Source of the DNA: Planctomycetaceae bacterium
Lineage (GTDB): Bacteria > Planctomycetota > Planctomycetia > Isosphaerales > Isosphaeraceae
Assembly: GCA_019232645.1 (NCBI GenBank)
Contig: JAFANO010000079.1
Coordinates: 1-8,094, forward strand
Reading direction: 5' to 3'
Length of the DNA: 8,094 nucleotides
Shown here: in pieces, positions 1-7,110 of the stretch
Position numbering within the stretch: position 1 is the stretch's first letter
Layout of the letters: every line of letters begins with the position of its first letter
Made by a program: the position numbers and the translations under genes
Notes under the pieces: model-generated
What the model saw: only the letters and a program-made list of their open reading frames with translations
Databases searched by the model: none
What the model was told of the DNA's origin: nothing

Positions 1-487
1 CGTGGCGCGGCTCTCCCGGAGCGGGAATCGGCTCACGGGGCTCGCGGACTCGGATCATAGGTAATTACCATATCACGCCGGAGCATCGTTGGCCATTGCG
101 ATCCGCCCGATCCATCGGCCGGGCGGCCGCCTTCAATTCAATCGGCCCGCCCCTTCCTGATCGGATTCCATGTCCTTCATCCGTTCGCGGAGACCATCGC
201 GTCGAACGATAAGCCGGACTTCCGGGGACGCCGCGATGCCTCCTCCTGCCCCGCGGAGCGATCGACACTACCGAAATCCCAAATCGGACGTCTCCTCGCA
301 TGAAGTGGACGCGGCGCGGGCGGTCACGACGGACGGAGGGAATACCGCTCCTGACGTGTCCCCGAACGAAGCGAAGGTGGCAGCGGATGTCTTCCCGAGC
401 GGGTCCCGGCGGCGGTCCGGGATAAATTGAACGCCACGGCGAATACACTCGAGGAATCGAACGGGATGAGGGCTTCGAAACGATCTT

Positions 488-505
488 TCAATTAAGCTTA
501 ATTGA
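488..505. promoter_or_regulatory. Perfect 18-bp AT-rich palindrome, operator candidate
   Basis: TCAATTAAGCTTAATTGA is identical to its own reverse complement over all 18 bases and ends 72 bp before the GTG start of the SPFH gene. It is strikingly AT-rich within GC-rich surroundings. Perfect symmetry without a spacer fits a dimeric repressor site better than an RNA terminator. The regulator is unknown, and binding is an inference. Confidence 0.4.
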
Positions 506-564
506 TGAGGGGTCCGGTTTCAACCAAAGACCGGCTTGGCCCGGGCCCTCCGCGCTCGTGCACC

Positions 565-570
565 AAGGAG
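565..570 (+). promoter_or_regulatory. Shine-Dalgarno site that fixes the SPFH start
   Basis: AAGGAG lies seven bases before the GTG at 578. The frame is open further upstream to a TTG at 536, but that codon has no comparable site, and the extra 14 residues would be an Arg-rich stretch ahead of the hydrophobic anchor. The GTG is therefore the preferred start. Confidence 0.75.
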
Positions 571-577
571 TCGTGCC

Positions 578-2812
578 GTGTTCACGCCACTAATAATCGA
601 TGGGACATTCCAGTGGGCCCAACTGTCGCCGTCCGCGTTCCCGGGCGGGGTCGTCTGGGTCATCGCGTCCGTGGTGGGTCTGATCGTGCTGTCCGAGGCG
701 CTGGGGATCCGTTACATCGCCAACAACCGCGTTGGGATCGTCGAGAAGCTCTGGTCGCCCCGGGGCTCGGTGCCCGAGGGCCGGATCATCGCCCTCAACG
801 GCGAGGCGGGGTTCCAGGCCGACGTGCTCCGCGGCGGCCTTCACTTCGGGTACTGGCGCTGGCAGTTCCGGATCCACAAAGTGTCGCTGGTGACCGTGCC
901 CCAAGGGAAGATCGGCTACGTGTACGCGCGCGACGGCGAGCCGCTCCCTCCCAACCAGACGTTGGGCAAGGTCGTTGCGTGCAACAACTTCCAGGATGCG
1001 CGGTCGTTCCTCATGGGCGAGCAGGCGGGGCCGGAGGCTGAGGCGGCGCTCGGCCAGCGCGGCCGGCAACGGGCGATCCTCCGCGAGGGCGTCTACGCCC
1101 TCAACCTGGCGCTGTTCATGGTGATCACCGATGATGCCGTCTACCGCCTCGACCTCGGCGGCCAGCGCGAGTTGAAGACCCTGGTCAACTGGCAGAACGA
1201 GCTGAACGAGGTCGCCGGCTTCGTGCCGGTCGTCATCGGCGGCCCGATCGAGGCCCCCGACCCGCTCAACCCGGGCAAGACGATCCTGGTCGACAGCATC
1301 GGGATCGTCAGCGTGCAGGACGGGCCGTCGCTGGAGCCCGGCGAGATCATCGCGCCGGCCGTCGGCACCGACCGCAACGACAAGAACTACCACAACAACT
1401 ACCAGGACACCGAGGCCTTCCTCCGCGCCGGGGGGCGCCGGGGGCTGCAGTACGTACCGCTGACCGACGGCACCTACTTTATCAACCGCTGGTTCGCGAC
1501 GATCGAGTCGATCCCCAAGACGGTCGTTCCGATCGGTTACGTCGGCGTCGTCGTCAGCTACTACGGCCAGGCCGGCCGCGACCTCTCGGGCGAGAAGTTC
1601 CGCCACGGCGAGCGGGTCGGCGAGGACGAGCGGGGCGTCCGCGCGCGGCCCCTGGGGCCGGGCAAGTATCCCTTCAACACCTACGCCGGCAACATCATCC
1701 TCGTGCCCACGACGAACTTCGTCCTGCACTGGGTCACCGGCCGGACCGAGACGCACCGCTACGACGAGAGCCTGCGCTCGATCGACCTGGTGACCAAGGA
1801 CGCCTACGAGCCGCTCCTGCCGCTCTCGGTGGTGGTGCACATCGACTACCAGAAGGCCCCGAGCGTCATCCAGCGGTTCGGCGACGTCAAGAAGCTGATC
1901 ACCCAGACGCTCGACCCCATGCTCAGCGCCTTCTTCCGCGACGTGGCGCACAAGAAGACCATGCTCCAGCTCCTGCAGGAGCGCGACGAGATCCAGCAGG
2001 AGGCGCACGCGGAGCTGCGCCGCAAGTTCAGCGAGTTCGACATCGAGTGCGTCGACGTGCTCATCGGCAAGCCCGACACGGCCGAGGCCGGGGGCAAGAT
2101 CGAGACCCTGCTCGAGCAGTTGCGGCTGCGGCAGCTCTCCATCGAGCAGATCGAGACCTTCCAGCGCCAGGTGGCCGCGGCCGAGAAGCTCCGGGGCCTG
2201 AACGAGGCGCAGGCGCAGGCGGCGATGCAAACCTCGCTGACGAACTCGCTGGTGCAGGTCCGGATCGCCGAGAACGAGGGCGAGGCCGCGCTGGTCCGCG
2301 CCCGCAAGCAGGCCGAGCAGATGGTCGTCACGGCGCAGGCCGAGAGCCAGCAGCGCGTCTTGGCCGGCCGCGGCGAGGGCTCCCGCCTGCTCCAGATCGG
2401 CCTCTCCGAGGCCTCGGTCCTGCTCCGCAAGATCCAGTCGTTCTCCGACCCCCGGCTGTACGCCCTTTCGCTCGTCGCCGAGCAACTTGCCCACAGCGCC
2501 CAGCCGCTGGTCCCCGAGCGCGTCTTCGTCGCCGGCACCAACGGCACCTCCGCCGACGGCCACGGCGACGCGGCCAGCTCGGGCCTGCTCGGCTTGCTGA
2601 TCAACCTCCTCGTGGCCGAGAAGTCCGGCTTCCAGGTCTCCGACACCGGCGCGACCTCGGCCCTGCAAGAGTTCGCCGACCGGATGGCCAGGCAGGCCAT
2701 GGAAGCGATGCAGCAAGCCGTCGAGTCGAAACCGGTGCCCTCCAACGGCTCCCACCTCCCCGACACCACCGGCCCCTCGGGACCGACCGTGGCCACGGTC
2801 ACCCCGGGCTGA
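578..2812 (+). CDS. Membrane-anchored SPFH/Band 7 (flotillin-like) protein
   Basis: The product is 744 aa from GTG 578. A hydrophobic anchor lies at residues 22-39, directly after a short N-terminal segment. It is followed by a beta-rich region with repeated modules (about 45-107, 107-190 and 317-385), each opening with a G-x-V strand such as VPQGKIGYVYARDG or VPIGYVGVVVSYYG. The most typical SPFH part is about 315-500, ending in FDIECVDVLIGKPD. Residues 500-610 are rich in Ala, Glu, Gln and Arg and look like the flotillin coiled coil. A second helical part follows at 610-650, with DPRLYALSLVAEQL, then a low-complexity Pro/Gly/Thr tail. SPFH proteins oligomerise at membranes and organise microdomains or regulate proteases; the partner here is unknown. 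At 744 aa it is longer than typical flotillins (roughly 430-500 aa), owing to the extra N-terminal modules and the tail. It is transcribed alone, convergent with the glycosyltransferase. The family call is firm; the role is not. Confidence 0.85.
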   Translation: MFTPLIIDGTFQWAQLSPSAFPGGVVWVIASVVGLIVLSEALGIRYIANNRVGIVEKLWSPRGSVPEGRIIALNGEAGFQADVLRGGLHFGYWRWQFRIHKVSLVTVPQGKIGYVYARDGEPLPPNQTLGKVVACNNFQDARSFLMGEQAGPEAEAALGQRGRQRAILREGVYALNLALFMVITDDAVYRLDLGGQRELKTLVNWQNELNEVAGFVPVVIGGPIEAPDPLNPGKTILVDSIGIVSVQDGPSLEPGEIIAPAVGTDRNDKNYHNNYQDTEAFLRAGGRRGLQYVPLTDGTYFINRWFATIESIPKTVVPIGYVGVVVSYYGQAGRDLSGEKFRHGERVGEDERGVRARPLGPGKYPFNTYAGNIILVPTTNFVLHWVTGRTETHRYDESLRSIDLVTKDAYEPLLPLSVVVHIDYQKAPSVIQRFGDVKKLITQTLDPMLSAFFRDVAHKKTMLQLLQERDEIQQEAHAELRRKFSEFDIECVDVLIGKPDTAEAGGKIETLLEQLRLRQLSIEQIETFQRQVAAAEKLRGLNEAQAQAAMQTSLTNSLVQVRIAENEGEAALVRARKQAEQMVVTAQAESQQRVLAGRGEGSRLLQIGLSEASVLLRKIQSFSDPRLYALSLVAEQLAHSAQPLVPERVFVAGTNGTSADGHGDAASSGLLGLLINLLVAEKSGFQVSDTGATSALQEFADRMARQAMEAMQQAVESKPVPSNGSHLPDTTGPSGPTVATVTPG

Positions 2813-2836
2813 GCCGATTCGCCAAGTGGAAATCGA

Positions 2837-2874
2837 GACGGCCGAGGCGAGTTGCGGGCCTCGCCACGGCCGTC
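2837..2874 (+). terminator. Strong hairpin after the SPFH gene
   Basis: Arms 2837-2851 and 2860-2874 pair over 15 positions with one A-A mismatch around an 8-base loop, beginning 25 bases after the stop codon. No T-run follows, so it is not a textbook intrinsic terminator. It could end transcription or protect the mRNA 3' end. Confidence 0.55.
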
Positions 2875-2915
2875 GTCGACTGAAATCATACCAATAAATT
2901 CAATATTTTCCTGGG

Positions 2916-2938
2916 TTTTCGAGCATGGTCCCCGAAAA
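2916..2938. terminator. Small hairpin between convergent genes
   Basis: TTTTCG at 2916-2921 pairs with CGAAAA at 2933-2938 across an 11-base loop. It lies just past the stop of the minus-strand glycosyltransferase in AT-rich DNA and could serve as a weak terminator for that gene. The stem is short and the call is tentative. Confidence 0.25.
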
Positions 2939-2954
2939 TCTGCAATAGTCGAGC

Positions 2955-4049
2955 TCAGACGGCGGAGGGGACCGTCGGGGACAATTCATCGAGTAACGAG
3001 TTGAGCCGCGTCGCGAACACCTCGACCCACCGCTCGCTGTTATGCCGTTCGAGGACGATCTCGTAACCCCGCGTCGCCTGCGCATCGGCCTCCTCCGGAT
3101 GTTCCAGCAGGTGGACGATGGCTTTCCGTAAGCCGGCGGGGTCGCCCGGCTCGACGGTCGTGACGATCCCCGGTGTCTCGACATAATCGCGGAGCCCTTC
3201 GGTCCTGGTGACGATGACCGGCCGCCGGCAGGACATGGCCTCCAAGATCGTGGTGATCCCGCCCGGGTACTTGTTCGGGAAGAGGCTGACGACCACCAGG
3301 TCGGCGTCGCGGTAGAGCCGCACCAACTCCAACCAGTCGTAATACCGAGCGGACATGTTGGCCGGCAGCGGCTCGGGGAACGCCCGCTTCATGACGGCCG
3401 CGTCCTTCGAGTAGCCGGTGACCCTCACGTCGACATCGAGGTCCCGGGTCGCCTCGGCGAGGGTGCGATAGTCCCGCTGCTCGAGCCCGGCGCTCGCGAT
3501 GATCGGTCGCCGTTTCTCGGTCGTGGCGGGGCCCGGCGTGAAGAAACGGGTGTCGGTCTGCTCAACAGAGGGAAGGAAGAAGAGGCGCCGCTCGGGCAGA
3601 TGCAACGCGCGCCGGAGGAAATCGGCCTGGATCGAGGTATTGGTCACGAAGAGGTCGACCCGGTCCGCGATCCGGAACAACCTCAAGGCCGCGCGGCCGC
3701 GGGGCCGCATGACGTTGTGGAAGAAGGAGACGATCCTGGGACGATCCCGCCTGGCACCGCAGAGCGCCGCGACGGGGATGCCCACGTCTTCCCCCGAGCA
3801 GAAGACCAGGTCATCCCCACCGAGCTGACCCGCGAGCGTGCGGGCCATCGCCCAGTGCTGGGGTCCGCCCGCGATCCTGGCGCGGACCCTGTCGAACGGC
3901 CGGATCGGATCCCCTCCCGGCATGTGGACTTCCGCACCCAGCCGCTGGGCCAACGTCCAAAACACGTGCCTCGGGCCCTTCGCCGCCCTGGCGTCTCGGT
4001 CGAAGGCCGCAAAATCCCAGGATTTCCCCAGGGCCAGGTGATAGTTCAT
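2955..4049 (-). CDS. GT-B fold glycosyltransferase (GT4-like)
   Basis: The product is 364 aa from the ATG at 4049, chosen because GGAG lies five bases upstream. The frame is open 45 codons further to 4184, but that extension is Arg/Pro-rich and has no family character. The N-terminal half (1-180) is the acceptor domain, with SFFHNVMRP at 108-116 and a TNTSIQADFL stretch at 136-145. The C-terminal donor-binding domain starts near ASAGLEQRDYRTL (185-197) and holds the nucleotide-sugar signature GGITTILEAMS around Glu270, followed by RRPVIVTRTEGLRDYV. The first Glu of the usual E-x7-E motif is replaced by Pro262, as also happens in some GT4 relatives with a GIT-x-LEAM motif. No membrane segment is seen, so it should act in the cytoplasm or at the inner face of the membrane on a nucleotide-sugar donor. 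The sugar and acceptor cannot be read from sequence. It faces the SPFH gene tail to tail and follows xrtE on the same strand, but 741 bases away. Confidence 0.8.
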   Translation of the reverse strand: MNYHLALGKSWDFAAFDRDARAAKGPRHVFWTLAQRLGAEVHMPGGDPIRPFDRVRARIAGGPQHWAMARTLAGQLGGDDLVFCSGEDVGIPVAALCGARRDRPRIVSFFHNVMRPRGRAALRLFRIADRVDLFVTNTSIQADFLRRALHLPERRLFFLPSVEQTDTRFFTPGPATTEKRRPIIASAGLEQRDYRTLAEATRDLDVDVRVTGYSKDAAVMKRAFPEPLPANMSARYYDWLELVRLYRDADLVVVSLFPNKYPGGITTILEAMSCRRPVIVTRTEGLRDYVETPGIVTTVEPGDPAGLRKAIVHLLEHPEEADAQATRGYEIVLERHNSERWVEVFATRLNSLLDELSPTVPSAV

Positions 4050-4790
4050 GAGGGCTCCGCGACGAAGCACGGCTTCAGAGGACACACGAGGATCCGGCGG
4101 ATGCGCTCGCCTTCGGCGTTCCTTCCATCCCCTCGGCGACAGGCCCACGCCTTCGAGGCATGCCGACCGGCCGATCCGCGACACCGGGCATGATCAGGAC
4201 GTCACGCACGGCGAGGCGAGACGGAGCATTCTCCGCGAGGATGAGATGTCGAGAGATCACCGGCGCCGATCGCGAGCTCACCCGCTCGCGTGCGACTCGG
4301 CCATGCTATCCCGAGACCGGGCGATCGTCCTGGCCAGCCAAACCAGTCGTCGGGTCGATCGCGGTGTCAAGCCATCGAGCACTCGCTTCATTCTTTCGAA
4401 ACATCTCCTAGCGGTCGCCAGTCAGTGAGCTCCCGGTCAATGCCTGGGGTGAGCGTCTGTGCCACTTGAAAGTGTCATGGACGCGATTGTCATATAGGCA
4501 AAAATTCACAGCTTTCTGGCTCGCACTGCTTGACATTGCCCTTGGGATCTCTTGACCACCCCGTGCACAGACTGGCGGCCGCGAGGAAGCAATTTCCGTC
4601 GACGGCTCCAACCAGACCTCCTCACACCACACGATGCCCGGGGCGGCCGGCCGGCGTCATCATACCTGAATCCTCAAGCCGAGTGCAACGCCACCGGATC
4701 GCAACGTTTGAGAAATCAGAAATTTATATTTTGATATCATGATCCGTGCGGATGCGTGCGGCCGCCGCCCGGGCCCTCGCTGCCGGCGGC
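4050..4790. other. Long intergenic region, no supported gene
   Basis: Open frames occur on both strands (for example about 4075-4281 minus and 4048-4428 plus), but they lack ribosome sites and recognisable domains and their composition is arbitrary. Two AT-rich patches stand out, near 4480-4515 and 4710-4740. The second contains the 8-bp palindrome TGATATCA at 4732-4739. The glycosyltransferase promoter may lie here, but no box pair is convincing. Confidence 0.5.
4761..4790 (-). terminator. GC-rich hairpin just after xrtE
   Basis: GCCGCCG at 4761-4767 pairs with CGGCGGC at 4784-4790, immediately past the xrtE stop codon on the minus strand. The loop is 16 bases and contains GGGCCC. An AT-rich stretch follows about 20 bases later but is not a T-run. 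It is a plausible terminator of low certainty. Confidence 0.3.
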
Positions 4791-6413
4791 TCAAGCCCAC
4801 AACGACCACGCGCCCGCCAATAACACGTCCGCGGCGATCAAGGCATTGGTCGTGGCGTGCGCCAGGACGGCATCAGAAAGCTTCCCCCGCCGGGAGAGCG
4901 CCAGCGCATAGAGCATGCCCGCCAGCGTCCCGGCGAGCCAACGGCCATTATGGAGAGTCCCGAACAGGACCGAAGACACGAGGACCGAGGACAAGCGGAA
5001 TTGGCCGGGGGGCACGTCCCGGAAGTCGGCCGTGATCAGCCGAGGAATCAGGTAGCCCCGGAATGCCAGCTCCTCGGCCAGAGGCACAGTGATGACCGCG
5101 CCGATCACGCGGAAGGTCAGCCAGATCCCAGCCCCCACCCTCGACAGACCTCCCAAGCCCACCTGCAGGTCGGTCGCCGCGGTGGAGTGGGACGGGGCAG
5201 GACCGAGGGCCAACCAGAGCGCGAACACCACGGCCCCGAGCCCGACCGCCTGCCACGACCAGGCCCATCGTAACCCGGTCGTTTCATGACGGAAGGCCCA
5301 GAGGACCCCGGCCACCGCCAGCACGCGCAGCGGGTAGAGCCGGTCAAACCCGCTCGAGAACGCCCCGGTGAGGGTCGCGGTGGCGACACCGGCGAACAGG
5401 GGGGCCAGGAACGCGGCTGTGGGGTTCCCGCGCCCGGCCGGACGGGGGGACGGTCGGTCCCCGGTGAGAAGCGACCGATGATGCGAGGCCGCGACCAGAC
5501 CCAGCCCCACGGCAATGAAGAACAGCCACCCGGCCAGGGAGTGGAACCCCTTGAGCGCCACGTCACGCGAGACCTCGGTACCGACGACCACGAGCGCCGC
5601 GATCCTCGCCGCGTTGGACACCCAGATGAGCGCCGTCCCGATGGGGAGGAGCAGGAAAGCCCGGGGGAAGCGTAGCTCCCGCCGGAACAGCCAGAGATAG
5701 ATGCCCAGAAAGAGCCAGATCAGGCCGATGCCTTCGTAGCCCGAGCAGGACGGTGCAATCCGGACCGTGAAGGTCGGGGTCCCTACGACGAGGTTGTCAG
5801 GCCGGCAGACGACGCTCGGGTAGATCAGGCCGAGGAGGGCGCGGACAAGCCGGAAGGTGGGTCGGCAGAGCGGTTGCCAGAGCCCCTCCGAGGCTTGACC
5901 AGCGAGACCGACGGCGGCGCCGGCCGCGATCCCCGTCACCAGCGCGCCCCGGCCGCGCTTGGCCAGCGGCGCCCAGAGGCGGGGTGGGAGCATCACCGCG
6001 GCCCAAGAGGCGAGGGTCACCAGCCCCGAGGCCACCCAAAACGCGATCCAGCCGGCCGGATGGGAGGAGGACCTCACCTCCGGGCCCAAGACCATCGCCG
6101 TCAGCCGGCAAAAGACGGCGAATGCGACCAGATGGCCGAGGAGCAGGGGCCACCATCGGTGCGGCGAATTGTGGGGCACCGACCAACGCCACACCTCGCC
6201 GCGCCACCGCGCAGCCCCTACGAGCAGTGTTGCCGCCGCTGCGGCAGCACCCAGCCTGGGGACATCCCCCGCGTGCCCGAGCAGCTCCACCCACCACCGA
6301 TGATCGCCGTCGCGCTTCCCCGCGTCAAAGCGGGCGTCTCCACTGAAGCAGGCCGTGAGGATCAGAACCTCGGCCACCAGGAGTGCGATCCAGGCCGACC
6401 AGCGGATTGACAC
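4791..6413 (-). CDS. xrtE: Exosortase E/protease fusion, VPEID-CTERM system
   Basis: This is a 540-aa multi-pass membrane protein. The N-terminal part is an exosortase. The catalytic Cys223 lies in APSCSGYEGIG, Arg270 in SNAARIAAL and His291 in KGFHSLAGW, in the order and spacing typical of exosortases, each next to a membrane helix. After a linker (about 305-330) comes a second helix bundle with CPBP (CAAX/Abi) protease motifs: EE-x3-R in LAEELAFRGYL (Glu447, Glu448, Arg452), His488 in FGTLHNGRW and His520 with Asn523 in LAHATTN. This fusion is the known XrtE architecture. The exosortase half should cleave and process proteins with a PEID-type C-terminal tail at the membrane; the substrate of the protease half is not known. 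The GTG at 6413 is preferred because AGAGG lies eight bases upstream and the first helix starts right after it. The frame is open to an ATG at 6590, but that 59-residue extension is polar and unlike the family. The likely substrate gene lies 376 bases upstream on the same strand. Confidence 0.9.
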   Translation of the reverse strand: MSIRWSAWIALLVAEVLILTACFSGDARFDAGKRDGDHRWWVELLGHAGDVPRLGAAAAAATLLVGAARWRGEVWRWSVPHNSPHRWWPLLLGHLVAFAVFCRLTAMVLGPEVRSSSHPAGWIAFWVASGLVTLASWAAVMLPPRLWAPLAKRGRGALVTGIAAGAAVGLAGQASEGLWQPLCRPTFRLVRALLGLIYPSVVCRPDNLVVGTPTFTVRIAPSCSGYEGIGLIWLFLGIYLWLFRRELRFPRAFLLLPIGTALIWVSNAARIAALVVVGTEVSRDVALKGFHSLAGWLFFIAVGLGLVAASHHRSLLTGDRPSPRPAGRGNPTAAFLAPLFAGVATATLTGAFSSGFDRLYPLRVLAVAGVLWAFRHETTGLRWAWSWQAVGLGAVVFALWLALGPAPSHSTAATDLQVGLGGLSRVGAGIWLTFRVIGAVITVPLAEELAFRGYLIPRLITADFRDVPPGQFRLSSVLVSSVLFGTLHNGRWLAGTLAGMLYALALSRRGKLSDAVLAHATTNALIAADVLLAGAWSLWA

Positions 6414-6524
6414 GGGTGTGACCTCTGAGTTGGGGACCGGAGGACGAAATTTCGGATCACTCGGCCTGCACATGCCTGAAATCTGGGGCCTCGAAGAGGA
6501 GCCAGTTTCCGGCTTGAATTGAGG

Positions 6525-6747
6525 CCTCAAACAAGCGAGGTCCGAGGTATTGACATCGTATTGACAGTACCTCGAACACCTGGAAATCAAGGGCGAAACG
6601 AATCGAGGGAATTAAGTAAGGCGCTCACTCGAAATCGACACCACGCTCCGAATTCCTTCGAAGCGCTTTCTCCTTGATCCTTGAGAGCAAGGGCCCAATC
6701 CCACTGTCAGCTTGACGTCAATTGTACCCTACCTCGCTTGTTTAAGG
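6525..6747. repeat. 223-bp segment bounded by 17-bp inverted repeats
   Basis: The arm at 6525-6541 and the arm at 6731-6747 are inverted copies matching at 16 of 17 bases, with a perfect 13-base core (AAACAAGCGAGGT against its complement). I see no target-site duplication at the outer edges. It could be a small non-coding mobile element or two separated binding sites. Confidence 0.4.
6543..6574. promoter_or_regulatory. Operator-like compound repeat upstream of xrtE
   Basis: CGAGGTA at 6543-6549 and TACCTCG at 6568-6574 form an inverted repeat. Inside it, GTATTGACA occurs twice, at 6547-6555 and 6558-6566, exactly 11 bp apart, about one helical turn. Such phasing suits a protein binding on one face of the DNA. 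The block lies 130-161 bases upstream of the xrtE start. The regulator is unknown. Confidence 0.4.
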
Positions 6748-6751
6748 TTTA

Positions 6752-6777
6752 GGGTGACATCAATCAGATGTCACACC
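6752..6777 (-). terminator. Hairpin after the PEID-tailed gene
   Basis: GTGACATC at 6754-6761 pairs perfectly with GATGTCAC at 6767-6774 around a 5-base loop. Outer G and C bases can extend the stem past a small bulge. It begins 12 bases after the stop codon of the small gene on the minus strand. No T-run follows. It may terminate transcription partly or separate the expression of substrate and enzyme. Confidence 0.45.
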
Positions 6778-6789
6778 CACTGGACACGT

Positions 6790-7110
6790 CTATTTCCTGC
6801 GGAACCGGTCGGTCAGGATCAACGTTCCGCTGACCAGGAGCGTCATCGCACCGGAAAGCGCACCGGGGTCGATTTCCGGGGCACCACCACCTCCACCACC
6901 GCCGCCTCCCCAGCCGCCGCCGCCCCAGCCGCCGCCACCACCGCCGCCAGGGTGGCCTCCGCCGCCGCCGCCGCCCCAGCCGGGGCCGGGGCCGTGGCCG
7001 TGGTCGGCCATCGCGGGACTGCTGAGCGCGAGCAAAACGAGCAGAAAACCGCAAAACTTCCGGACGATCGCGCTGGACTTTGACGCCGGCGTGCGCCATC
7101 TCGATTTCAT
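6790..7110 (-). CDS. Small Gly-rich secreted protein with VPEID-CTERM-type tail
   Basis: The product is 106 aa. A signal peptide spans residues 1-35, with basic residues, the hydrophobic core FCGFLLVLLALSS and a likely cut after AMA35. The mature part (36-76) is His/Pro/Trp-dotted polyglycine: HGHGPGPGW followed by long Gly runs broken by Trp. The end is a tripartite sorting signal: APEIDPG at 77-83, a hydrophobic segment at about 84-100, and the basic tail RFRRK at 102-106. This matches the layout of VPEID-CTERM substrates, with Ala in place of the first Val. It lies directly upstream of xrtE on the same strand, which makes it the probable substrate. The ATG at 7110 has AAGGAG eight bases upstream. 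A second upstream ATG comes from the duplicated leader. After sorting, only about 40 Gly-rich residues would remain outside, perhaps as a surface or matrix peptide; that role is an inference. Confidence 0.85.
   Translation of the reverse strand: MKSRWRTPASKSSAIVRKFCGFLLVLLALSSPAMADHGHGPGPGWGGGGGGGHPGGGGGGGWGGGGWGGGGGGGGGAPEIDPGALSGAMTLLVSGTLILTDRFRRK
6883..6983. repeat. Low-complexity GCC/CCA tract encoding polyglycine
   Basis: The plus strand is a near-continuous run of CCA, CCG and GCC triplets, which on the coding minus strand gives Gly runs spaced by Trp, His and Pro. Such tracts change length easily by slippage, so residue counts in the mature peptide may differ between strains. Confidence 0.7.

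Larger units (their letters stand above)
1..577. other. Leader region without a supported gene
   Basis: Open frames exist on both strands here, but their translations are Arg/Pro/Ser-rich, resemble no family I recognise and lack a ribosome site. I read the stretch as non-coding. A 10-bp palindrome GGTAATTACC lies at 60-69. A loose repeat of the type GACGT-TCC followed by GAA and GTGG recurs near 288-312 and 353-382, too degenerate to define. The only strong element is the 18-bp palindrome near the end, listed separately. The region presumably holds the promoter of the SPFH gene, but I cannot fix -35 and -10 boxes with confidence. Confidence 0.5.
6414..6789. other. Repeat-rich gap between substrate gene and xrtE
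   Basis: No gene is supported here. The stretch holds several symmetric elements, listed separately: an inverted-repeat pair at 6525-6541 and 6731-6747, a compact double repeat at 6543-6574, and a hairpin at 6752-6777. It also holds the 10-bp palindrome TTGACGTCAA at 6712-6721. The motif CGAGGT or its complement occurs four times (6536-6541, 6543-6548, 6569-6574 and 6731-6736). It probably includes the xrtE promoter or leader. Confidence 0.5.

Noticed and set aside
65..448. Overlapping open frames on both strands in the leader (127 aa minus, 86 aa plus)
   Set aside because: Neither has a ribosome site or a recognisable domain; composition follows the GC content.
590..2755. A 721-codon open frame antisense to the SPFH gene
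   Set aside because: It is a codon-bias shadow of the real gene, with Leu/Val/Asp/Gly-rich low-information sequence and no domain.
4050..4184. N-terminal extension of the glycosyltransferase to 4184
   Set aside because: The 45 extra residues are Arg/Pro-rich and precede a well-formed GGAG-ATG start that opens the family fold.
4075..4281. Possible 68-aa minus-strand gene upstream of the glycosyltransferase
   Set aside because: It overlaps the glycosyltransferase's upstream region without a ribosome site or family likeness; too weak to call.
6414..6590. N-terminal extension of XrtE to the ATG at 6590
   Set aside because: The extra 59 residues are polar, with no membrane helix, and the GTG at 6413 has a better ribosome site directly before the first helix.
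6883..6983. CRISPR-like or satellite array in the triplet-rich tract
   Set aside because: The repeats are short triplets within a coding frame encoding polyglycine; there are no spacers.
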